The position numbers and the translations under genes were made by a program. Positions 35,392 to 46,600 of a DNA stretch of 64,000 nucleotides are shown piece by piece. Position 1 is the first letter of the stretch; the number at the start of each line of letters is the position of its first letter. Source of the stretch: an uncultured Draconibacterium sp. (GTDB lineage: Bacteria; Bacteroidota; Bacteroidia; Bacteroidales; Prolixibacteraceae); assembly GCF_963675065.1 (NCBI RefSeq), contig NZ_OY775905.1:1314501-1378500 (forward strand), in the 5' to 3' direction. The notes beneath the pieces were generated by a model. That model did not search any database, had not been told where the DNA came from, and saw only the letters and a list, made by a program, of their open reading frames with translations.

Positions 35392-36416
35392 AATTTAAAA
35401 TTTTAAAGTTTGCTGTTCTTTGGTTTAAATCAGGCGAAATGCAGTGGAGGTTTAAACCCTCTCCCGACACGTCGGGATCTCCCTTTTCAAGGGAGAACGG
35501 TTCGTGCTCCTGGCAATTCTCCTTTCAATAAACTTCAGAACGTTTTTTTGTTGTTTGTTGACCCCCTTGTCCTTCGGACACCTGACTGCCGTCAGGCAAG
35601 TTTCCCCCCAAGGGAGGAAAGAAGAACAAAGAAATCGGATTGACATTTTGGTTAATTGTTGAGTGTCAATCAGTTTTTTACTTAATGGTGATAAGCTGAA
35701 TTCTTCGCTGAGTATGCTATACCCCTCTGTCTGTCGACATCTCCTTCGCCAGCTGGCGGAGAGATTGCCTTTAAGGAGAGCCACTGCATATCCAATGCTT
35801 TTACTGTCCTTGTTTAAAACGAAGGGGTATGGTACAGTTCCAAACCCACTTATCTGGTTTTCAATACTTCAAATTTCTCTTCAACTTTTTGAAGAGATTT
35901 GTAAATCACTCACCCTCTGTCCGTCAGTTGACGGAAAAACTCGCTTTGTTGTTGCTTTTGCAACGTTAAGCTGGCTTTTGACCAGAAGATGTTTTCAGTA
36001 CTTCAAGTTTTTCTTCTGCTTTTCAGAAGAAGTTTGGTTTAATTTTTACCCTCTTTTATAAGGGTTCAACTTTAGAGTCACCCTCTGTCCGCCTAGGCCG
36101 GACATCTCCCTCAAGGGAGAATTCGCTTTCCTGAAACTTTAGTAGTTCAGGTTGGGCCTTTTACACCAGAGGATTCTGGATCTTAATCAAGGGGGTATGC
36201 CACACCTGCCTACCGAAGGAAGGATTGGCACTTCCCCTGATTTCCTATTACAGATGGCCGGGCCACAGGGACGTGTGATGATCATTTAGTGTATCGCCTA
36301 AATACTTGTTGTTGTTGTAGAGAAATAATCACCACGATTCCCTTTAGCCACCGGCAACCGCCTGCCTCCCCTTAGGGAGCGAAACCAGTCGCCTTACAGA
36401 ACCATACTTTCCGCTG

Positions 36417-36466
36417 CCGCACGATTCTATCGTGTGGCTTAAACCCCACGCGATAGAATCGCGCGG
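36417..36466. repeat. 21-bp-arm palindromic element
   Basis: Arms 36417-36437 and 36446-36466 enclose 8 bases. They pair except at two positions that become G-U wobbles on one strand. The outer GCTGCCGC/GCGGTAGC pair can lengthen the stem. No T-run follows. Confidence 0.75.
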
Positions 36467-37132
36467 TAGCCCCAGCAGAAAGATTCAATCTTTAGTCATG
36501 TTTCATAGGCACTCGTTTTATTGATGTTAGCTACTATCCCAGACTGTCCTTTCAGAACGGACTGATTTAAGAAAGTTTCTGAAATGTTACCGGAGTTTGA
36601 TAACTTACCCCTCCTAACCTTCCGCCAACTGGCGGAGAGGAAATTTCCCCCTTCGGGGGATAAAGGGGGTCTGTTCCCTTTGCCACAATAACTCATTTCA
36701 AAAATGCTGGCTAAACCACCCCACTGTTTTTCACTCTTTGAAATCAGGAAGAATGGGAATAATTTATTATCTCTTGTGCCCATGGTTTCCAAAGTAGAAA
36801 GATGGGCGTTTTTTGTCGTACTTGTTTCCCTTCGCGAGGATGGGTTATTATATTTTATTGTTAATAATTCAGTTGTAAGTTGCAAGTTACAAGTTGCAAG
36901 TTTGCCTGTCATTCCGAGTGAGGAACGATTGAGGAATCTGCTACTCTGCTGCTCTACTGCTACAGATCTCTCCTCATCCTTCGTCGAGATGATAGAAGAA
37001 TGCTCGGTTTCGGAAACCTTTAGGGTTTTCGAAACGCCTAAAGGTTGGACCGTCATAGCCTGTGAAACCTTCAAGTGTCTTTCAGTCCTTGAAGTGTTTG
37101 AAACAGATAACACTGAAACCCACATATCTACT

Positions 37133-37440
37133 GCTCCCCAGGTAGAGTTGACCCGTCCCCGGGTGGTTTGAGCCGTCCCCGGACCAAATGAAGTGCTCAC
37201 CGACCAGGTTGAGCCGTCCCCGGACCATTTTTCGTGCTCACCGAAGGATTTGAGCTGTCCCCGGGTAGTTTTTTGCTCCCACCGGGAAGTTTGAGCCGTC
37301 AATTGGCAATTTAAATGCGACAATCGGCAGTTTAAGCCGTCAATTGGCAGTTTAAATGCGTCAATCGGCAAATTATTTGCGCCCCCCGGCAATTTAAACC
37401 GACAATTGGCAATTTTTCGATCTCCATCGGCAAAACGGTC
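37133..37440. repeat. 21-bp minisatellite of about 15 degenerate units
   Basis: Units of 20-22 bp such as ccgtccccggaccaaatgaag, ccgtcaattggcaatttaaa and tgcgacaatcggcagtttaag repeat head-to-tail. Each has a small dyad core (CCCCGG, CAATTGGC or CAATCGGC) followed by an A/T stretch. Units opening with ccg and tgc largely alternate. The left half is GC-rich in its cores and the right half AT-rich. Confidence 0.8.
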
Positions 37441-37631
37441 TGTCATTCCGAACAAAGTGAGGAATCTGTTACTGCTGAGTTCTGTAGTAACAGATCTCTC
37501 AGTTGTACCTCCTTCGAGATGACAGTTCATTTGTGGCTCTGTTGCAACAGATCTCTCCTCCCCCCGAAGTTTCGGGACTCGTCGAGATGACAATTGATTT
37601 ATGGTTTCTATGTCGTTTACTCTTCTCATGT

Positions 37632-40600
37632 TTAATAATCAGTTTTTCGAACCTCCGGACGAGGTGTTATGGTAATCTCACGCATTATCTCATCCGAAAC
37701 ATTTCCGTTGCAGTCTTCTGCCCAGTAGAAAATGTGATGTACCTCTTCATTAAAGGTCACTCCATCGCCCCAAAGAAGAATATCGGTTGGCAAGCCCGTA
37801 TCCGGATCGGTATATTCTGATGGTTGGCCTTCTCCTGTAATATTTGGATGACTCACGGCAGCACCGGTAATCGGGTCGGGTGTATCGGCAAACTCGATGC
37901 GCCACTGCAGGTTATTTATCATCGATAGTGAATCGCAGCAGTTGTCGGTAAGCGATGTTAAATCAAGATCGGTATCGCCTGCCAACAGCGTACGGTAATC
38001 GATTGGTGATTTTTCGAGGTTCGGATCAACATGACCAAATTGTGGCGTTGGATTATTTTCATTATAAACCGCCCAATGCAGCGGATCAACGCAGTTTTCG
38101 TATGGATCGGCAGTAATTACAGGCGGTTCTTCGTCGGTAATTATTATAATTTGTTCGCAGGTAGCGCATCCTGAAATATTACAGGCAGTCCAGGTGATGG
38201 TGGTTACTCCTACATTAAATGTATAAGGATTAGGACTAATGGGATTGGGTGTATTGCCAGCATTTGAGCCTGATCCGGTTGTTGCTCCGGTCATTTCCCA
38301 AGTCCAGCTATCAACAGTTGGCGATCCGGGTTTAAGCACTGGTACTCCCGGATCGAGGGCTCTGGTGCATACGCCTGCATCAGTTGGTTGAAGAATATCA
38401 TCGGGACAATCAATTTCGGGGATACCCGTTACGGTTACCGTAAACGAACACTCGTCGGTTAAGCCCGATGAGTCGGTAATTTTATAGGTGATGGTAGTAA
38501 CTCCAATGTAATACCTTCCCGGATTGGCAATAAAATTAATACCAGTAGATGCACTATGTGTTGTCGTGCCATCAGGCTCAACTCGTGTCCATTCCAAAAT
38601 TGGATTCGGACAATTATCTTCGTATGTAGGATCAGCAAGCGTTACATTGTCTTTATAATTAACATTTTCATCGGCCAAAAAAGTATAATCTGCAGGGCAG
38701 TTTATGCTGGGAGGAATATCTTCCACAATCACTTCCTGGTTACAGGTATAAATCTTACCCGAATTGTCGGTTATCGTCCAGATTACTGTGGTTGTTCCTA
38801 CGGGATACGAATCCGAGGCATCATCGGTGCCCGTAAAATCGTTAACTATGGTATAAGTAGTTGTAGCACATGGATCGTTAATGGTAGGAGGTGCCGGACT
38901 TACCGGGGCAAAACATGTGCCTGCAACAGCTGTTAAAGGAGTCGGATCAGGCGGACAATTTATTGCCGCAGGAGGAATTGAGAATCGCACAATAGTTACG
39001 GTATAAGAACATGATGCGGAACGGTTATCGGTATCGGTTACGGTGTAGGTAACAGTAGTTTCTCCAATGTTAAATACCTGATTAGCTGGTACTGTTCCTG
39101 AGCCACTACCCGTTGTAGCACCACTCAACTCGTACGTCAATACAGGATTCGGGCAATTGTCGCTGTATGTAGGTGTTCCAAGAACTACATCTGATTTTGA
39201 ACAAGCATCGGCAGCAATTATCTCACTCACATCTGAAGGACATGAGATTACTGGATCTAAATCTTCGACAACAACTTCCTGTTCACACGTATAAATTTTT
39301 CCTGAGTTGTCGGTTATGGTCCAGGTTACCGTAGTGGTTCCAACGGGATAAGAACCTGAAGCGTCATCGGTTCCCGTAAAATCGTTAACAATTGTATAGC
39401 TTGCCGTAGCACATGGATCACTAATTACAGGTGCATCAGGATTCACCGGGGCAAAACAAGTTCCGGCAACAGCTGTTACCGAAGGCGGATCGACAGGGCA
39501 GGTAATTACTGCCGGAGGTATAGACAAGCGTTCGATGGTAACCGTAAACGAACACTCCGCGGTACGGTTATCAGTATCAGTAACCGTATAAGTAACCGTG
39601 GTAACACCAATGTTAAATACCTGGCTGGCAGGTACAACATTAATACCACTTCCTGTAGTAGCTCCACTTAAAGTGTAGGCTAGCACCGGATTAGGGCAGT
39701 TGTCGCTAAATGTTGGCGGATCAATTGTAACACCAGTTTTTGAACACTGGTCGGCTGCGATGGTTTCTGCCACAGAGGTAGGACAAGTAATAGTAGGATC
39801 TAAATCTTCCACCACCACTGTTTGTGTACATTCGTAAGTTTTTCCTGAATTATCCGAGATTGTCCAGGTAACAATAGTCGTTCCTACCGGGTATGAATCC
39901 GAGGCATCGTCAGAATTATTAAAGTCATTTACAATTGTGTAAGTCGTTGTTGCACATGGATCGACAACAGTTGGTGCTGCAGGACTTACCGGAGCAAAAC
40001 AAGTGCCCCCTACGGCTGTAACCTTAGCCGGATTTGGCGGACATGTTATTACTGCCGGAGGTATCGACAATCGCTCAATGGTTACGTTAAATGAGCATTG
40101 AGCTGTATTATTGTGTGCATCGGTTACGGTGTAAGTAACTGTAGTAACTCCAATATTAAACACCTGATAAGAAGGCACTTCTCCTGTGCCACTGCCGGTT
40201 GTAGCTCCCGTTAAAACATAGCTTAACACAGGATTAGGACAGTTATCATCGTAATCTGGAGGATCAATAGTAACACCGGTTTTCGAGCACTCGTTTGCAG
40301 CAATCGTTTCGATAACATCCACCGGGCAAGTAATAACCGGGTCTAAATCATCAACAATTACGGTTACATCGCAGGTCTCAATATTGCCAGATACATCGCG
40401 AATAAACCATTGAAAGCTGGTTGAACCCACGGGGTAATCGCCACTGGCATTAGCAGGATCGCTGCTGTATGGAGAGTCGTGCCAAATGCTTTCGATTTCG
40501 TTACATTGATCATCTAAAGTAACTTGGCCGAGCGTAACATTTTTTAAACATTCGTAGTTATCAGGCGTTCCGGCATTTACTATGGGATCGGGGCAATCGT

Positions 40601-43600
40601 ATCTGGTAGGTAATAAATTTTGATGTTTTACCCAAACCGTGAAGGAACACTCATCCTGATTCCCTGCTGTATCTTCAATTCTATAAGTAACAGTAGTAAT
40701 TCCAACATTAAAATTAACCTGGCCATTTACCGAGCCTGTTCCACTTCCTGTTGTTGCTCCGCTTAATTCATAGGATAAAGTGGTTGTACAATATCCATCA
40801 AAAACCGGTTCTTCAATGTCATCTAAAACGATGGTACATGCAGCATCATCAATAATGTCCTCCACATCATCAGGGCATTGTAAACTTGGCGGAGGAGGAT
40901 TAGGAATAGTTGCTGTAAAAGTAGCTGCCGAACAGCCATTGGCATCCGTTACCAAAACAGTATAGGTTCCGGCTGCCAGGTTTGAAGCAGTTGCTGTTCG
41001 TTGATCTCCCGTAGCAGCGTCCCAAATAAATGAATAAGGTGGTGTACCGCCTGTAACTTCCATGGTTGCCGAGCCATCAGTAGCACCGTAGCACGATGGG
41101 GCTGATATTATTGGTGAAATAGCTGAAATCACAAAAAGATCGGGTTCGTCAACCGTAACTGTGGCTTGTGCCGTACAGCCATTGGCGTCGGTTACTGTAA
41201 CCGTGTAAGTGCCTGCTGCTAAATTACGGGCAATTGGAGTAGTTTGACCATCGCTCCATAAATAAGTGTATGGCTCAACAGTTGTTACCGAAACCGTTGC
41301 AGTAGCAGTACCATTTGCTCCACCATGGCAGTCGGGCATGGTTGACGATGTGGTAATTTCAAGCGAATTATATATGGTTATATAAACCGTATCTTTATCG
41401 GCCTCACAAACCCCTGTTGGATCATTGGTACTCAAAATCAATTCGGCAATACCCGCGTCAATTTCGGTCTGACTTATAGTGTAAGTAGCATTAAGGGCAT
41501 TGGCATCGGGGACAAACGATCCACCACTGCCTGTCCAGTAACCCGACGTTGCCGAACCTCCAATTGATCCATTTAAATTTACTACCGGATTGGCCGTACA
41601 TACAAAATCGTCGGGGCCTGCGTTGGCAATTGGTGCCTCGTTGAAAGGAACAACTGTAGAATCGGGTAAGATATCGCAACCGTAAGCATCTTGCGCCTCG
41701 AGTTTGTATTTTCCGGCGTCTGCTATACTAAAATTTGGAATAATGGGATTTTGTTCGGTTGAGGTAAAACCATTGGGGCCGGTCCACGAATAAATAATGG
41801 GTTCTTTACCATACTGCGAGTTGGAATACAAAAAGAGCGTATCACCCTCACAAACTTCATCAAAATCCACATCAATTACGAGCGGGAACGGATCGAAAGT
41901 ACCAAAAGAAAGATCATCAATACCAAAATCATTTCCCGGGTCATCGGGACGAAGGTTTACTACTCGTATTCTTGCCGTCGTTATTGAAGTTCCAGTGTAT
42001 GTCCAATTTCCATAAAACCTACCACTACTTAACCAGGTGTTATTGTCATTCTGAACACCGGGCTGTATTATTGCCGTACTACCAATTTGCTCAACAATTC
42101 CATCATATTCAATCTCATACACCAATTGGGCATCGTTACCAACACTATTTAAACTCATGGCCCAACCCGAAAAGTAATAGTTCGTTCCTGGAAGTAATGT
42201 AATGTCAGCAGCATTTTCCCACACAACATATTGGGAGCCTTTTCCATTTATAATCATGTAGTTTCCAGACCCGGTAGTATGGTCACTATCACCCCAAAAA
42301 TTCGAGTGATAATCATTTGCATCGTCTCCAATAGCATACAGTCCCTCTCCTCCGGTAGAACCTCCCTGCCCCCCAGTTGCCAAATTATTAGAAGGTAGAT
42401 AATCGGTAATAAAACCAGTATCTCCAGCTTCAAAATCGCCATTAGTAACCATTTCGTTTGACACCTCGAGCTGAGTTGTTGCAGAACAACCATTGGGATT
42501 AGTAATGGTTACCTGATAGCGATCAACTAAACTAACAATATACTGTTGGTCAGTGCCAACCTGATCGCCTTCCGAATCTCGCCAATCATAAGTGGCACCT
42601 GCTCCTCCACCATAAGCTGTTAAGAGTACATTAGGTGCCACAGCACAATAATCAGGAGCAATAACCGGGTCGGGTGTTTCGCAAATATCCACAAATACCG
42701 TATCGCGCCCCGGGCAATTAGTATCCGGGTCAACATAAGTCGCTACAAATTGCGTAGGTTCGCTTATGGTAACATTTGTAGGGTTGGCTTCGTTTGAAGT
42801 AAAACCAGCCGGTATGGATTCCCAACTTACATCAACTGCACCACCTGTGCTTGTTCCGGTTACGGTTACGTTATCTATGGCCCACCAACGATCTCGCTTT
42901 GCTCTGTATCGAAAACGAATATATAGAGTTGATTCGTTTATATAAGCTGTTAAATCTACTGTTGCATGGCTGAATCCCTTGCGCGAACCTTGATCAGAAT
43001 TATAACGTACCACACGAGTCCAATCTGATCCATTTGTTGAAACAAGAATATCAGCATTGTCATCTTTGCTATCGTCATCATAGTTATGATAGAAATCTAA
43101 TGTTAGAGAAGTATACCCAACAGTATTTATTGCTGGACTTGTTAGTCTTGACCTTGTATTACCATTAACTTGATAACTGTTTGCCAGATAATACTTTGAA
43201 TCGTCGTCCGAGTCAAAGTAATCGGAATAATCGTCTTCATTCCTAATGGTCCATGCACTTGATGTTATGTTACTTCCAGTTGTCCAGTCACTGGCTCCAT
43301 TTTCGAAATCTTCATTCAATAGTATAGGATCTAAAGGCATTCCCCCAATATCTGAACCTGAAGATAGATTTACACTTCCTCCCGGGCAAACACAACTAAC
43401 ATCGGCACTTACTGTAACCTCAGGTGCAGGAGTTACCACAACAACTACCGGATAGGTAGCGGGATTTACACAATCGTTTGAGGTTAAAGTATATTCATAA
43501 GTAACTGCAATAGGATTATCATTAATATTGACAAGCACCTCGAGAATATCACCTAATCCCGATGCCGCCGGATTACTTATTCCTGCTACCGCAGCCCGGA

Positions 43601-46600
43601 TCCATGGGAAGGTGGTTTCCGAAACATCGCTGGTTGGTGTATAAGAAAACGGGCTTTCGCTACATACCCCATCAGGGCTTAAAGTGCTGGTTAACGATGG
43701 CGTTGGGGTTACCATCACCACTACATCTTGTGTGTTGGTGCAACCAGCAGCTTCCAATGTATAGGTATAGACTACTGGTATTGGAGCATTTGTTGTGTTT
43801 ATCAGAAATTCATAAATATCATCCGTTCCGGTATCAGCAGGGTTATCAATACCAGCCACAGCTGCCCTGCTCCACGAGAAAGTAGTACCAGGTGTATCGC
43901 TCGTTGGCGTGTAAACAAATGCGTTGTTGCTACAAACCCCTGAAGGTGTTAAAGTGCTACTTAAATAAGGTTTTGGGCTTACTGTAACTGTTGCTGTTTC
44001 GTTCACCATATGGGTACAACCTCCCGATTCGTAAACGCTTACCAAAGTATAAACAAAATCTCCATCCGTATCGGTTGGTGCAGGTATATTAATTAAAGTC
44101 CCTGAGTTGAGCTGAACATCAATATCACTTCCTCCATTTATGTTGTACGTAAGAATATATGGGGCTGTACCACCCGTTACCTCAATGGTAATATTAGGTG
44201 CAGGATCTTCCTGACAAACAGTTGTAGTACCGGCTATACTTGCACTTAATGCAGGCTTTACTTTTACAACAATGTTTAATTCGGGGCCCTCGCAAGCATC
44301 TGCTTTGGCTCGAATATGATAGTTTACCGTTACCTCAGTAGTCTCGTTGTTTACCAATACATCGCTAATTGTTAACGTACTTTCATCCACTCCTGCAGTC
44401 ATTCCGGTTATATTGCTACCAGCAGGTTCAACTGTTGTTGTCCAGCTCATGGTAGCCCCTGGAATGTTACTCCCAAGTGCTATATCTGTTGCCTCTCCCG
44501 AACAAATGGTTTGAAACAATGGTGCTGCCGAAACACTGGGTCTGGGTTTAACGGTAATTTCTACATCGATGGGATCACCAGCACAACCATTGTAAACCGG
44601 AGTTATGGAAATGGTTGCTGTGTTCGCAATTGCCGTAAAGGATGGAATTTCACTTACTCCATTCTGATTGAACAAACCAACATCCTGTCCTCCGCTTATA
44701 TTAAATGTTGCACCCGCAAGATTACTTCCTAAGGTAACAGCAGTTGTGGTTTCGCCAGCGCAATATTCCATTGGATCAACCGGGTTAACTGTGGCAACAG
44801 CATTCACATCAATGGTATAGGTAGCTGTTGCTATATTCGTTCCACAGGCATTACTACCTGTTACGGTTAAGGTTAAAGTTACGGTTTGTCCCGCATCGGC
44901 CAATACCGATGTGTAACTTGGTGTTAATGTGGTTTCATCACTCAAACTTCCCTGTCCGTTGTGTGTCCATTCAATTGTTCCGTTGTTTGCTGTTGCACCG
45001 CTTAGCGTATGTGTCTCATCGATACAAATTGTTGCACTTCCACCGGCCGATGCTGTAGGAGGCAGATTATCGATTACCGTTACAACTGCTGGGCAGCTTG
45101 ACTGATTTCCATTGTTATCGGTTACGGTAAGCGTTACGTTATTTGTACCCAAATCGGCACAGGTAAAATCATATCTGTCTAAATCCAGGCTTGCAATACC
45201 ACAGGCATCATTCGAACCATTATCGATATCAGCAGCAGTAATACTTGCATTTCCTGTAGCATCCAGCTGAACGGTATAATTTTTACAAATTGCGATAGGG
45301 TTTGCGTTATCTTCAACAGTAACAGTTCCATCGCATGTTGAAGAATTTCCGGAAGCATCGGTAACGGTTAAGGTAACCGTATTTGTTCCTATATGGGTAC
45401 AGTCAAAAATTGTTTGGTTAATAGTCACCGATGCTATAGAACAATTATCCGAACTTCCGTCGTTAATGTCAGCAGCAGCAATAACAGCTGTTCCACTTGA
45501 GTTGAGTTGGATGGTAAGATCCCTACATATGGCAATTGGATTAATATTATCAATAATCTCAACATTTGCAGTACAAGAATTTGAGTTGCCATGCTCATCA
45601 GTTACCGTTAATGTAACGGTATGATCTCCAACCTCACTACAGTCGAATGAGGTTTGATCAAGAACCAATGAAGCTATACTACAGTTGTCCGAACTTCCAT
45701 TGTCAATATCAGCAGCTGCAATTGTAGCTGCTCCGCTGGCATCGAGGGCAACGATAATATCCTGACACACAACTGTTGGAAGGATATTGTCCTGAACGGT
45801 AACTGTTGCAGTACATTGACTCGAATTTCCATTCTGGTCTGAAACGGTTAATATTACCGTTTGTGTACCAACATCGTTGCAGTCAAAAGTTGATTGGTCA
45901 ATACTCAACGTTGGCGTTCCGCAAACAACACTGCTACCATTGTCAATATCACCGGCAGTAATAGTTGCATTACCACTTGCATCGAGTTCCACAATAATAT
46001 CCTTACAAAGAGCGGTAGGTAAAATAGTTTGTTCTACGGTAACTTTAGCATCGCATGTTGATGAATTACCATTTACATCGGTAATCGTTAAAGTAACGGT
46101 ATTCTCACCAACATCATCACAATCAAAATTATTTTGGCTAAGCGTTCGTGAAGTAATTGCACAATTATCGGAACTGCCGTTATCAATATCTGCTGCGGTT
46201 ATCGTGGCATTGCCTGATGCATCCAGCTGAACCGTGATGTCCTGGCAAATTGCTGTGGGTGCAATATTGTCTTCCAATGTCACGGTCGCTGTACATGTGG
46301 AAGAATTACCGTTTACATCGGTTACCGTTAAAGTAACTGTGTTGCCGCCAACTTCTGTACAATCAAATGTCGTTTTATCCAATGTAAGTGACGCAATTCC
46401 ACAGTTGTCGGAACTGCCGTTATCAATATCTGCTGCGGTTATCGTGGCATTGCCTGATGCATCCAGCTGAACCGTGATGTCCTGGCAAACTGCTGTGGGT
46501 GCAATATTGTCTTCCAATGTCACGGTCGCTGTACATGTGGAAGAATTACCGTTTACATCGGTTACCGTTAAAGTAACTGTGTTGCCGCCAACTTCTGTAC

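Larger units (their letters stand above)
35392..37631. repeat. 2.2-kb gene-free spacer with palindromic repeats
   Basis: At least five units of the form CCCTCTGTC-[short palindrome]-ATCTCCC...GGGAGAA lie at about 35457-35500, 35561-35620, 35730-35785, 35911-35945 and 36080-36122, with a related one near 36605-36680. A long hairpin sits at 36417-36466, GTCATTCCGA-type units at 36907-36994 and 37441-37526 (a partial one to 37593), and a 21-bp minisatellite at 37133-37440. Frames of 377 and 155 residues cross these repeats and have no family features. Confidence 0.7.

Noticed and set aside
36704..37171. 155-residue + strand frame
   Set aside because: It lies over repeat DNA and the end of the minisatellite; no family features.
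37133..37440. CRISPR array
   Set aside because: Units are 21 bp, contiguous and degenerate, with no unique spacers and no cas genes nearby.
36496..37629. 377-residue minus-strand frame after the giant gene
   Set aside because: It runs through the 21-bp minisatellite and GTCATTCCGA repeats, has low-complexity composition and no domain, and is not the missing C-terminal domain of the giant protein.
37400..37680. Frameshift hiding a type IX C-terminal domain at the end of the giant gene
   Set aside because: None of the frames after the stop encodes a domain-like sequence; the last HYR module ends cleanly.
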